A DNA stretch of 64,000 bases, from positions 990,501 to 1,054,500 of the forward strand of contig OX485805.1 in NCBI GenBank assembly GCA_950295325.1, in the 5' to 3' direction. Below are positions 33,301-44,041 of the stretch, in pieces. The notes under the pieces were generated by a model, which saw only the letters and a list, made by a program, of their open reading frames with translations, was not told where the DNA came from and searched no databases. This DNA is from Polytrichum commune. Taxonomy: Eukaryota; Streptophyta; Polytrichopsida; Polytrichales; Polytrichaceae. The stretch's first letter is position 1; each line of letters begins with the position of its first letter. The position numbers and the translations under genes were made by a program.

Positions 33301-34338
33301 TGTTAACACTTGTAAAACATCACAAGTGGTGTTTTGGTGATTTATGATTATTCACAAAAATATAAAAAGAGTGAAGCTTGAAGAAAGCTTAGTTTGAATC
33401 ATTAGGCTTTTGTGGAGTGAATTTAAGTAGGAGAAGGACAAACCTTGGTAAAGTGTGGTAGGTAGAAAGCCAAGGTTAGTTAAATATTTGAATTAGGATC
33501 CTTGTTGATCATTTGAGGGAGGAAGGCTTAGTAGATAGGATAAGAGCCTACAAAGTAGGAGGAAATCTCGAGGGCTTATCGTGAGCCTTGAGGGTGCTCA
33601 CCCCCTCAAACTCACTATATAATCCCTTATTCTTCCCTCACTCATCCTCTCTTTTCTTCGTGCTCCTTGGCACTCCACGTGTTATAAGTGTGGGTGCGTG
33701 GGAAGCAAGATAGGAGCACGTGTGTGTGCATGGATATAAGGTTAGGAGCCAAGGCTAGTTGGCCTTGAAGAGGGCTTGACCTCTTGTTAGTAATAGTTGG
33801 GCGTGAATGATTTAAAGTTCAATTTATGGCTTTGTTTGAATACTTGGATTTACATTGATTAGCCTTATACTTATGCGGATGTGCAAAGTCTCTTATTGGA
33901 GCATTTAGTTTTGTTAGACTTTATATGAATTTTTGAGAGCCAAAAAACCGAGACTATGTCCAAACTTCCAAAAACTAGTGAAAATGTGTAGATTCAAAGG
34001 GAACAGCGTAGAATTGCGACCATATACTTTGTGGCAGTAGAAATATTATTGCATATTCATGTAGAGGACTTCATTACCTATCCATGGATACCAAAAAACT
34101 CATTTTTTGGACTTCATATGAATTTTTGAGAGCCAAAAAACCGAGACTATGTCCAAACTTCCAAACTTCCAAACTTCGAGATTAAGGACTGTAAGAAGAC
34201 ATAGTATAGACTTGGCTAAGTTGCGTATATTCCAACGATAGATTGGAATCATACATTGTGTTACAAAGAGAGAAATCTCTACATGTCATTATAAACTTCT
34301 CCATTCGGGCTAGGACGAAATTGAAGGGTGGAGGCTTT
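33301..34338. mobile_element. Unclassified 1,038-bp insertion flanked by TTGGT
   Basis: It lies in exon 2 between direct repeats TTGGT (33296-33300 and 34339-34343), and its removal restores the frame. It starts TTGTTAACACTTG, has a small inverted repeat at 33307-33329 (CACTTGT / ACAAGTG) and a TATATAA motif at 33617. It also has an internal direct duplication (about 33917-33984 and 34109-34178, sharing CCGAGACTATGTCCAAACTT). It does not end in CA and has no clear terminal inverted repeat, so class is undecided; a solo LTR of another family is possible. Confidence 0.5.
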
Positions 34339-34466
34339 TTGGTGACATGAAGTCCCCCCTCTTCGTGAGGGTCCTCATCATCCGCAGGTAAAAATCCATC
34401 CGCAGCTCATCCGCGGGGTAGTTGACGTACTTCGCCTCGTCGTACAAGCTTCTGCTGGTGCCCAAC

Positions 34467-35439
34467 TGTCGCAACCCTTGCTAGGTCCCTTAACAATCTT
34501 GCCAATTTTCGTTTCTAGCAAAGGTTACGAGCGCTAACCATTCGCATTCCGCCATGCTAATGGTTAGCTCCTCTTACCCCGGACCAATAGTTCATAGGAG
34601 GGAACCAACCCTCCTACTTTGCTTTCGGGACTCACCCCTTAATTGGTAACCCATTTCCCCAATGTGGACTTCCATCCATGGAAGTCCAATCCTATGTTGA
34701 TCATCGCATTGCCGGAGCAACACTACAACAACCCGAAGCATACTAGGCAACTATGGCCTCACAATAGGCCAAAGCCCATGGAGGCCTTGCCGTTCGGCCT
34801 CGGGTGGGTGAGGCCACACCACCTCACCCCTATAAGCCTCTAGGACTCTACACGGAGCCCCTACCCCACCGCCAACCAACCTCTTGTCTCTCTACCAAGA
34901 GTTGGGGCCAAGTGGACATTTTCCCTTAGCTGCTGGGCCTAGAACCCCCCCAGCAGCTTCAGACCATCATAACTTCCTTGTATGATGTCTGATCATAACA
35001 ACCAACCACTCCATCCTCATCTACGCTTCACGTAGATGCCGATGGACTCCTCACTTGCCCCATTCGGGCAAGTCTTGAGGAAGTTATGCGTGTTTGAACC
35101 TTGGCAGTCCCGGGAATCACTCCCAGGCACTGCTGTACCAGGGCGCTGTCCCGGGACAGCGCCCCACTCAAATGGCCATAACTCCTAGCTCACACCTCCG
35201 ATTGAGGTGTTCTTGAGCTTTCTAGAATCACCACGCCATGAGCTACGCATAGCTCATGGCCTTACCCTTGTGCCTCCTAGTCTTCGTGGGTGGGAGGCGT
35301 TCCCAACGCCCGGGGCCCTCACCCACACTAGGATCACTTGGGCCCTCTCACCAACGGCGCCACAAGTCCCGGGTGTCACTCCGGGGTCCCCCTTGTGCCC
35401 ATGGTGTTTCGGGCACTCCTCATGGAGAGGTGCGCGACA
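34467..35439 (-). repeat. Solo LTR I with TSD CCAAC
   Basis: A 973-bp LTR of the main family in exon 2 of the DGQHS gene. Duplicates CCAAC lie at 34462-34466 and 35440-35444. Confidence 0.93.
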
Positions 35440-36610
35440 CCAACCCTTCTGGGACTTGGAAAAGCTTTTCCATCCGGGCTATAGGATGGTTTGGCACCTT
35501 CAGCAGCTCAGCTTTGTACACGAAGTACAAGCACAGCACACAGACTATCTTCGTCTTCTTGTCTTTCAATGAGTTGTACGCCCCCTCCGCCGGTGCAGCA
35601 ATGTAATGAGATTTTGAGACGGCGTACTCTGGTTGCAATTTACGCACGATCTCGTACACCTGCTCCGCCCTCCTGTCCTCGACAATCCACAACCAGACGT
35701 CGACCTCCCTGAATTTGGGGCTGGCGTAGTCCACGAACTTGGTGAAGAACGGCTCGTAAAACGGGGTGCTCATTGTCCCCTCGAATGACGCTCCAGGAAT
35801 GTTCCTGAAGTCTATCATTCCGAAGGGGAAGCGGTCCCCGGCTGCAGTCATGATCGCCTTCCTGGCATCAGAGCCCGGCCAACCTTGAATTTTTAGAGGC
35901 TCGAAGAAGACCAAGTTGAAGTGAGCTTCGCCCTCGAACCTGACGATCTTCTTCTCCTTTATAAAGTTGGAGAAGGCACGCGCGGAGTGTTCGGGAAGCG
36001 CCCGGTTCCTCCCACCCTTCACGAACTTGGACCTGAGGAAGTCGTCTCCCGCCTCCCTCATGAGTGCCGCCATGGACGCACTGGTGAACTTGTCGGCTTT
36101 GAATGCCCTCCAGTGCGCCTCGTCAACCTCTCCGTCCACGATGAGCTTCTTCTCGGGCACCAGCTTGTGCAGCTCTTGGACAATGGTCGTCTTCTTCTTC
36201 CTGTTCTCCGTCCATTCCTTCAAGGTGTAGCATGAAGGGACGAAGATCTTAGGCTTCGTGAAGACGATCTTCGGGTGAACCCAGCATCTCTTCGCCGTCG
36301 GCTGCATGTGGAGGATGTGGGACGCCGCCTTTCCCACCTCTGTCTCCGAGAGACCTTGAAGAGCTCTGAAGAACTCCCTCACCAGTGGCTTCATTTGCTT
36401 GAAGCGCGTAGTCTGGTTGTACAGAATGCCGGTGTCGGGATCGATGAGGTCTCCCGTCTCGTGTTTTTCGAAGACAGTCTTCCATTTTGTCCACACGGAG
36501 TCGGACGTTGTGATCAAGTAGATTTCTCCTCTTAGCTCGTTATATTTTTTTTGCTTGTGGCTAGCGTTGTCAATAGAGGAGAATTTATTGATCATCTGGT
36601 ATTTGAAGTC

Positions 36611-36984
36611 CTGTACATGAAGTCAAGAACATACGTTAGAGAACACATCATAAAAAAAATGGAACAGCAGTTTGGGTCGATCGACCCAAACTTTAAATCT
36701 GATGAAGACTATAAGACAATCCAAGAGTTTGGGTCGATCGACCCAAACTTTAAATCTCATGAAGACTATAAGACAATCCAGGAGTTTGGGTCGATCGACC
36801 CAAACTTTAAATCTGATGAAGACTATAAGACAATCCAAAAGTTTGGGTCGATCGACCCAAACTTTAAATCTGATGAAGACTATAAGACAATCCAAGAGTT
36901 TGGGTCGATCGACCCAAACTACAAAACTTGCGAAGAAAATAAAACAATACAAGAGTTTGGGTCGATCAACCCAATCTTACTCAC
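36611..36984 (-). other. Intron 1 of the DGQHS gene
   Basis: A 374-bp intron: sense donor TGGGAG/GTGAGTAAG and acceptor ATGTACAG/GAC, phase 0. Most of its length is a six-unit tandem array of 57-bp repeats, each with one palindrome. Because 57 is a multiple of three, several frames stay open through it; on the plus strand this gives a spurious 19-residue repeat protein. Confidence 0.75.
36670..36976. repeat. 57-bp tandem array with six palindromes (centre AT)
   Basis: Palindromes start at 36670, 36727, 36784, 36841, 36898 and 36955, exactly 57 bp apart. The first five are perfect; the last is decayed (GATCAACCCAATC side). The spacer contains GATGAAGACTATAAGACAAT. Confidence 0.93.
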
Positions 36985-38358
36985 CTCCCATTTTGGGTTC
37001 TTGTCTTTTGCATTCTCCCTTTCCTTGGGAGGCCTGCCATAGAACTCCCACACATCCCTCGAGGCCATTATATTCCTAATCCAGGATGCCTGATACGCCC
37101 TCTTTTTATTCCCCATGTTAAAAAACCTGGAGATGTCACTGAGGACGGTCTCGTTGTCCGACCAAACCACCAGTGCCTTCCATACCTTCAGCTTCTCCTT
37201 CTGGTTGTTGGGGTCGTCCCATTCAATCATCAGCTGGATTTTTTTGGAGGCCTCGACACTGTGTTGGCCGTCAATCAGCCAGAAATCTCCTTTAGAAATC
37301 GCCGGCCACATATCAGCCGTAGGCATTCTTTTTAGCCCCTGGGGCATCACGACAATTGTCTGCCTGTCGTCCTTGAACTGCCCGCCCAAGATTTGAGCGA
37401 CCATCCAGTCGACATAGGCATCCTCCTTGGCTCGGACACATTTTTCAGGTGGCGCAAGGTGGCATTGTGCAATGTTCACCTCGAACTTGAAGTCCCTGCC
37501 CATAAAGAAGCAATGGAGGCATTTCGTCTCAAAATTGTCGTTGATTTTTTGAATTTCCCCAGCATCAACCTCTTGGCCAGGCTTGGGCATCCGCAACTCT
37601 GGCGAAACTGGCTCGGTGGTCATGACTGATGACTCTCTTGCCCTTTTCGACGGGGTCGTCTGCCGGCTTCCGGACGGGGTCGTCTGCCGGCTCCCGGAGG
37701 GGGTCGTCAGCCGGCTTCCTGAAGGAGTTGGCGTCTCGCTGTCAGCCGGAGTCGAGGTAGTGCTCGGTCTTCTAGAATCTGCCGGAACCGCCAGCGGAAT
37801 CCTTACAGATTGGGGTCTGGAGGAACCTGCTCCTTCTTCTGTCTTGGCCTTCCGCCTGACAGGTTGTTGCGTTTTTGGTTTGCTTTGCAACGCCTTATTC
37901 AAAACCGTGATCGCTTGTTTCAGTTTTGTGAACCTGCTAGCGACCTTGGTGTTCGATACAGTGCCATCTATGAAGATGGTCTCCGGTTTTATTATCTCCG
38001 GGTCAACGCACGTCTCCTTGGCGTATAGGGGGTCGAAAGCCTCGGAGAATTGGTGCATGAACATATGCACGTTCTGCACTGCGGAGTTCTCTAGAATAAC
38101 GTCAACGTGCTCCCCGAGAGCTTGGACGGAAGCAACCTCCCATCCCGTCAGCGTTGCCCAGGTGTGTTGCTCGTGGGTCCCCACTTTCACCACGAACAAG
38201 AGCTTGTACTGGGAGGCTTTCACAACCTGAACGGACCACGCAAAAACAATCCCATCCTTTGGGACGTATGAGTCGTCCTGTGGAGTTTCGTACTCCTCCC
38301 AAAGGTAGTCTGGGGCGAGCATGAACCACCTCTCTCCAGGTCTCTTTTTAGTGGCCAT
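36985..38358 (-). CDS. Exon 1 of the DGQHS gene
   Basis: 458 codons. The start is chosen because ATGGCC directly follows an acceptor-like TTTCTGGACTTACAG, implying an upstream 5'-UTR intron. The N-terminal 150 residues are globular (RWFMLAPDYLWEEYE; WATLTGWEVASVQALGEH). Then comes a basic Pro/Ser region with four near-repeats of PSGSRQTT. The C-terminal half contains WLIDGQHSVEASKK (Asp363 to Ser367) after VVMPQGLKRMPTADMWPAI. DGQH-type loops occur in ParB-like and DGQHR proteins; that link is by motif only. A DNA-related role is a guess. Confidence 0.65.
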
Positions 38359-38384
38359 CTGTAAGTCCAGAAACAAAATTGTTA

Positions 38385-38491
38385 GTTTAGGTCGATCGAC
38401 CCAAAGTTTTTCAACTTGGATTGAACATCAGTGCGAATTGAAGGGTGCTCTACTGGCCATCATGAAGAGGTTTGGGTCGACCGACCCAAAC
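38385..38491. repeat. Two palindromes in the presumed 5' intron of the DGQHS gene
   Basis: One decayed palindrome at 38385-38406 (centre AT) and one perfect at 38470-38491 (centre AC on the plus strand), both just upstream of the acceptor before the start codon. Confidence 0.8.
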
Positions 38492-38649
38492 CCAAGCCTC
38501 GAATAGCCTAATCTTATAAGAATTATTGGTAGAGTTCGGGTCTTAAGAATATGAATATATTGAATATTGTGTAGTGGTCAAATTATCCAACATGAGAGCA
38601 ATTTTCGGTGACCTTCTAGAGCCGCGCTGGACGTATGTGGACATGCCAG
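38492..38649. other. Upstream flank of the DGQHS gene
   Basis: About 160 bp between the last 5'-intron palindrome and the tandem duplication. It should hold the promoter or first exon of the minus-strand gene, but no clear TATA box or donor was identified. Confidence 0.35.
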
Positions 38650-39393
38650 CAAATATCAGACGATTTCAAATTATAGCCATTTGAATATAATTTCTTGTTG
38701 ATGGTGGGAAGGATGTTTATCTTGGGATATTGGATTTGTAGGTTGCAGAGTTTGGGTCGAGCGACCCAAACCAGCTGCAGAGTTTGGGTCGCTCGACCCA
38801 AACCAGCTGCATAGTTTCGGTCGAGCGACCCAAACCAGCTGCAGAGTTTGGGTCGAGCGACCCAAACCGCCTAGAGGTTTTGGGTCGTTCGAACCCAACC
38901 AGCTGCAGAGTTTGGGTCGGTCGACCCAAACTAGCTGCCCAGTTAATTCTTTATGGGTTTGGGATTTTATATAGAGGTTTCGGGCGTCTACCGAAACCGT
39001 AGTGTTTCAATATTCACCCATAATGTTTTACGCTGCATATACAATGCTTATGCAAATATCAGACGATTTCAAATTATAGCCATTTGAATATAATTTCTTG
39101 TTGATGGTGGGAAGGATGTTTATCTTGGGATATTGGATTTGTAGGTTGCAGAGTTTGGGTCGAGCGACCCAAACCAGCTGTAGAGTTTCGGTCGAGCGAC
39201 CCAAACCAGCTGCAGAGTTTCGGTCGAGCGACCCAAACCAGTTGCAGAGTTTCGGTCGAGCGACCCAAACCAGCTGCCCAGTTAATTCTTTATGGGTTTG
39301 GGGTTTTATATAGAGGTTTCGGGCGTCTACCGAAACCGTAGTGTTTCAATATTCACCCATAATGTTTTACGCTGCATATACAATGCTTATGCA
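38650..39393. repeat. Tandem duplication carrying 6 and 4 palindromes
   Basis: Copy 1 is 38650-39051 (402 bp) and copy 2 is 39052 to about 39393. Both begin GCAAATATCAGACGATTTC and end in TATACAATGCTTATGCA. Within each is an array of palindromes with a 32-bp period and CAGCTGCAGA linkers: starts 38750, 38782, 38814, 38846, 38877, 38910 in copy 1 and 39153, 39185, 39217, 39249 in copy 2. The length difference fits two fewer 32-bp units. Confidence 0.9.
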
Positions 39394-39667
39394 TTGTATA
39401 TGCATGAAGACCCTAAAGGCTAAGAAGCAGGTTATGTTGAGTGAGATAAGTTACCTTGATGCAAGCTCTGCCAATCTGATGTTGTTTTGCGAATAGGTTT
39501 TGCAAATCTGATTCTTAGAATCAGATTACACCTGAACACTAAGATATCACTAACATTCACTAAAATTCCACTCACTAGATTTCACAAACAACTCACACAC
39601 ACTTCAAAACAACAAAAACACTCTGAAATCACTACAAGGGCGCACTTTAAAACAAAAACACACTCCT
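39394..39667. other. Low-complexity stretch, nothing identified
   Basis: Mostly A/C-rich with CACT-like motifs. No gene, repeat end or RNA gene was seen. Confidence 0.5.
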
Positions 39668-40112
39668 AACCAACAAACACACTCTGAAATCACTCAATGC
39701 TTGTATTTTTAAACAAAACAACACTCCTAAACAACAAACACACTATGAAATCACTCAATGCGGATACTTTTACACAAAAACACTACCCTACTACAATCAC
39801 TCCTAAACCCTTACAAGAAGAAGAGAGAATGAGAGACGGCGAGAAGAATGAGAGAAGAGAGAATGAGAGTATGAGAGAATGAGAGAATGAGAGAATGAGT
39901 GTAAGTCGAAAGGCGCCGCTTCCAGTCCTAACCAACAAACACACTCTGAAATCACTCAATGCTTGTATTTTTAAACAAAACAACACTCCTAAACAACATA
40001 CACACCCTGAAATCACTCAATGCGCATATTTCTACACAAAAACACTTCCCCAACCCCTAAACACACTCTACAATCACTCCTAAACCCTTACAAGAAGAAG
40101 AGAGAATGAGAG
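39668..40112. repeat. Direct duplication with 262-bp offset
   Basis: AACCAACAAACACACTCTGA starts at 39668 and again at 39930. Both copies contain an internal subrepeat around CTGAAATCACTCAATGC and end in CTTACAAGAAGAAGAGAGAA. A GAGAATGA microsatellite separates them (about 39825-39900). No coding role is evident. Confidence 0.8.
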
Positions 40113-40490
40113 AAGAGGGTTACAAGAATCAGAGAGGTGGAAAGGAATGAGAGAGAGAATGTGGGAAGCGGCGTTAGGCGGAGGCGCCGCTTCACGACAA
40201 GGTGAGAAATGAGGGAGAGAAAGGAGGGAGCTTGGCGCGGAGGGAGTTAAATAGACAAAGCGAAGGGTCGCCATGGGACCCAATCTGGGCCATGGGAGCG
40301 CCCCGAGCCCATCTATGGCTCACAAGCCTCGCGGGCAGCCACCCTGCCATGTGTCAACACCTTATTGGTGATGGTGGCTACCCGAGGCTTCTGGGGTGCA
40401 CACTTGGCGCCTAGCGGCCACCCGGCCTCCTGCCCGCCAAAGCCCGGCCCCGGCCTTCTAAGCCGCTATCTATAGCGGCTTAGCCCAAAA
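40113..40490. other. GC-richer stretch with a short palindrome
   Basis: No supported gene. An 11-bp inverted repeat, TAAGCCGCTAT / ATAGCGGCTTA, with a two-base spacer CT lies at 40460-40483. Confidence 0.5.
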
Positions 40491-41907
40491 ATAAAAAAGC
40501 AACATAGCCTAAGGTATTGCACAAAATTAACACCATCACCAACTCTGATTTTAATGGTGTTCAATTCAATGGTCCCGCGTTGGAATTGCTTACATCATAG
40601 AATGAATCCATTATTTGTTTTAGTATTTGAATATTGTAGTCATATGGAGTAAGATGAGAGCGATACAAAGTCTAAGAGGAGTATTTCATAAGTATATTGC
40701 AATCCTCAAATGCAATTGCACGGTGCAACAATTAAAATATGGTGACAATTTACATGGTCAAGGGTTTAGACTAAGTGCTCTCTATTGTAATTTCTATAAC
40801 CCAAGTTCGTAGAAGATAAGGCTCTAGCCTACAATGGATATTACCCACCCAAGTAGCATTAAATTCAACATTTATATCAGTACATAGAAGTTGACATTTG
40901 AAGTACATGGGAGATACACAAAGATTACAAATTTATCTACTGCAACCCCATGGAGTTCAACATCATATGAAGCCATTTAAGCATTAAGCTTGATGTTCGA
41001 TGATCCCTCCAACCTAAACCCTAAACCCTAAACCCTACACACCGCAAGCCTTAAATGAATGGCACATAAGGTTAAATGACAGGGCCTTAGTGCTTGTAGT
41101 TTCCAATACAAATGTATATTGTCTTGACAACATCCTAATCATATGTGCTCACGATCATGTCAACCAATATTAAGTTATAACAATGTTTGTCTAAAAAGAA
41201 GAGTATAATAACTTGATTATAGTATATATGATCTTCATACTAGATTTCAAATGGACTTCATGATAGTTTCAAACATCCTTGAAAGAGTGAACTAAAAAGT
41301 CCTATTTGTGATGGAATTCCCATTAATGCCTTTCACATAGGTTATCCATTGCCACACTTGTATGTTGGACAATGGATCAACGTTGTGTGCACACATTACA
41401 AACGTCACATGTTCTTTTGAAGCTTTTCTCATTTTATTGTTGCAAATTGAAAGTTGGCCAATTTATTCAAATTTGTCATGAGATCAATTCCTTGTTTTCA
41501 ATGTATAAGTCCTCATGTGAAAGTCTTCATAACGACATAAACTGTAATTGTATTTGGTGGCTTCAGCTATATGAAGTTTCATAATGTTCCCACATATATT
41601 GTCAAGATATTATTTGAAATAAACCATAATATTTGAGTCCAAGTAGAGTAATATCCTGGAAGTACATAATTTAATTTGTATGCAATGCATCAATGTGAAG
41701 TTGTGGAGGATGGGTTCTCAAAATCACTTATCAAATATCATTTTCTTCCCAATGGTGCATGTCATAGGCACATAAAATGAGACAGTCTACCCCCATCAAC
41801 AATAATTTTAATTTTTTTGACAAATATTGTTATAGGATATTGGAAGATATATTGGAGATCTTTCTTTATCATTTTTTTTCCATATCCTTACTAACACTAT
41901 ATTCAAA
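40491..41907. other. AT-rich non-coding stretch
   Basis: No gene is supported. It contains a short telomere-like array at 41013-41037. Parts around 41280-41760 resemble 49735-50110 in the same orientation (for example GAACTAAAAAG and CACACTTG.ATG), suggesting an old duplicated repeat. Confidence 0.45.
41013..41037. repeat. Interstitial telomere-like repeat (CCCTAAA)
   Basis: About three and a half units of CCTAAAC, the Arabidopsis-type plant telomere motif. Confidence 0.8.
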
Positions 41908-42262
41908 CATGTAACTTCAACATATTACCATAGATAATATTGAGTGTTTGAGTTTACAATGTTTGATGTTACTTACTTTCATAGTGGTATTAGTATTGAG
42001 TAGATGCGTTCGTATTTAGTGTTTCAAACTCTAAATATGTTATTTATTGTAGGGACATTTTTTTGACAGGTCAAATCACAAATAACTTAAGTTACAAAAC
42101 CCAACTACACAAAATATGATATCTAGTGTTTGATACCCTATATACAAGCGCATGCACTAAATATCAATAACCATATGAAAGTCAGTGACATAAAATGTAA
42201 ACTCTCACAATAAGTATCATCTATGGTAATATGTGGAATTTACATGTTTGCAATTAGTGTTA
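41908..42262. repeat. Imperfect foldback (inverted) repeat
   Basis: The left arm from about 41908 (CATATTACCATAGAT...GAGTTTAC...CTTTCATA) matches the reverse complement of the right arm, which ends near 42250. Shared pieces include ATTACCATAGAT / ATCTATGGTAAT. Arms are about 150 bp with many mismatches, so it looks like an old MITE-like hairpin. Copy J inserted at its right edge. Confidence 0.6.
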
Positions 42263-42263
42263 G

Positions 42264-43239
42264 TGTCGCAACCCTTGCTAGTCCCCCTTGACCATCTTGG
42301 CAATTTTCATTTCCTAGCAAAGGTTACGAGTGCTAACCCTTCGCATACCGCCATGCTAATGGTTAGCCCCTCTCACCCCGGACCTTATAGTTCATAGGAG
42401 GGGAACCAACCCTCCTACTTTGCTTTCGGGACTCACCCCTTCAATCGGTAACCAATCCTTAGATGTGGACTTCCATCCATGGAAGTCCAATCTCATGTTG
42501 ATCATCGCGTTGCCGGAGCAACACTACAACAACCCGAACCATACTAGGCAACTATGGCCTCACATTAGGCCAATGCCAATGGAGGCCGTGCCGTTCGGCC
42601 TCGGGTGGGTGAGGCCACACCACCTCACCCATATAAGCCTCTAGGACTCTACGCGGGGCCCCTACCCCACCGTCAACCAACCTCTTGTCTCTCTACCAAG
42701 AGTTGGGGCCAAGTGGACACTTTCCCTTAGCCGCTGGGCCTAGAAGCCCCCAGCAACTTCAGACCATCATAACTTCCTTGTATGATGTCTGATCATAACA
42801 CTTGACCACTCCATCTTCATCTACGCTTCACGTAGATGCCGATGCACTCCTCACTTGCCCCATTCGGGCAAGTGGTGAGGAAGTTATGCCTGTTTGAACC
42901 TTTGCAGTCCCGGGAATCACTCCCAGGCACTGCTGTACCAGGGCGCTGTCCCGGGACAGCGCCCCACTCAAATGGCCATAACTCCTAGCTCACACCTCCG
43001 ATTGAGGTGTTCTTGAGCTTTCTAGAATCACCACGCCATGAGCTACGCATAGCTCATGGCCTTACCCTTGTGCCTCCTAGTCTTCGTGGGTGGGAGGCGT
43101 TCCCAACGCCCGGGGCCCTCACCCACACTAGGATCACTTGGGCCCTCTCACCAACGGCGCCACAAGTCCCGGGTGTCACTCCGGGGTCCCCCTTGTGCCC
43201 ATGGTGTTTCGGGCACTCCTCATGGAGAGGTGCGCGACA
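42264..43239 (-). repeat. 3' LTR of copy J
   Basis: A 976-bp LTR followed by the polypurine tract complement at 43240-43254. Confidence 0.93.
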
Positions 43240-44041
43240 CTCACCCCCACCAAACGGAGTCGATGCCCTCATCGACTATACTCGTAGTCGGCACACCAAT
43301 TCTCAAGTTGCCATCCTCTATGGTGCGGCATTGTGTTTACCATAGGGCGCGACCCCCACAATGCATCTTCAAATTTGGCATAGTCCCAAAGGTGTCGTTC
43401 CTAGGTGGTCCGTTAGCGACCTTGGATCTCTCATCCAAGGACCTAACCTATACTAGACCCACCTACTTTGGGACTCACTTGGGTTGCCCCTCCTTTGGGG
43501 CCTCCCCCGTTAGGCTCCACTAGCCTAACGTGACACATCTAGGCGAGACCTCAACGCTTCCACTAAGTTGTCTCGGTTGCAACTCCGAGATGGCTTTCCA
43601 TTGTTAAGCCACGCCTCGATCGCACGGGGGTGATGCCAAGTCCCGCCCGACTCGGTTCCCACTTTGCTCTTTCGAGACATGGGTTCATGACTCCCATGCG
43701 CCAACTTTCGTTCGCTCGCGGGTAGCACTTTTATGAGCACGCGCCATCACCTTGTCCCCGCCCGGACAAGCCCACAACTAAGAAGTTTCTTGGTTTTATC
43801 CAAGGCCCCTCCAAGCCATGGCCCCCAATTACTCGGCTTACCCAACCTAGTTTGGCATATCTATTCCCCCTCTTCCATTAACCAAGTACAAGTACAAGAC
43901 TAGGACCTCATCTCATACTTTTCTCTTTGCACCACTAAAGTTTGGACTTTATTCCCTCAAGCCAAAGAACAAGTTAATGTTGTGGAGCAATTAGCCTCGA
44001 AGCTAAGTGTGCTACTAGCGTCTCTCCCCCACTAAAGGAGA
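43240..44041 (-). other. Polypurine tract and 3' non-coding region, copy J
   Basis: Equivalent to 8635-9436 of copy C and apparently identical to it. No gene is supported. Confidence 0.65.

Larger units (their letters stand above)
33222..36610 (-). pseudogene. Exon 2 of the DGQHS gene, split in three pieces
   Basis: The pieces are 36610-35440, 34466-34339 and 33300-33222. The sense strand starts at acceptor ATGTACAG/GACTTCAAATACCAG. The protein has a mixed alpha/beta look with YNELRGEIYLITT, VREFFRALQGLSE, MLREAGDDFL-like and FGMIDFRNIPGASFEGT segments, and ends SKPVFAAM. The first insertion site falls at FQVPEGL-GTSRSLYDEAKYV and the second at GDFMSP-MWASILGS; both read through in frame once the insertions are removed. 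No homologous family was recognised. Confidence 0.65.
31602..38358 (-). pseudogene. Large three-exon gene with DGQHS motif, disrupted by two insertions
   Basis: The gene starts at ATG 38358, just after a good acceptor (TTACAG). Exons are 38358-36985 (458 codons), 36610-33222 and 33086-31614 (491 codons). Exon 2 contains a solo LTR (TSD CCAAC) and a second insertion (flanks TTGGT). Removing each with one duplicate leaves 1,368 nt, exactly 456 codons. All junctions are phase 0, with GTGAGT...CAG and GTAAGA...CAG splice sites. This gives about 1,405 codons with no stop. Function is unknown; exon 1 holds DGQHS, reminiscent of the DGQHR/ParB-like motif of DndB-type proteins. The allele seems intact except for the insertions. 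Confidence 0.7.

Noticed and set aside
33301-34338. The 1-kb interval as a normal intron
   Set aside because: On the gene strand there is no plausible GT donor next to GACTTCATGTCACC and no matching acceptor at the other edge, while 5-bp direct repeats fit insertion better. Not fully excluded.
36551-37079. Plus-strand proteins with a 19-residue repeat containing GSIDPNF or GRSTQT
   Set aside because: They are translations of the 57-bp palindrome array, which lies in an intron on the opposite strand. The period being a multiple of three keeps all frames open.
39487-40083. Short plus-strand open frames in the A/C-rich duplicated region
   Set aside because: Low-complexity sequence with frames changing between the two duplicate copies; no conserved protein.
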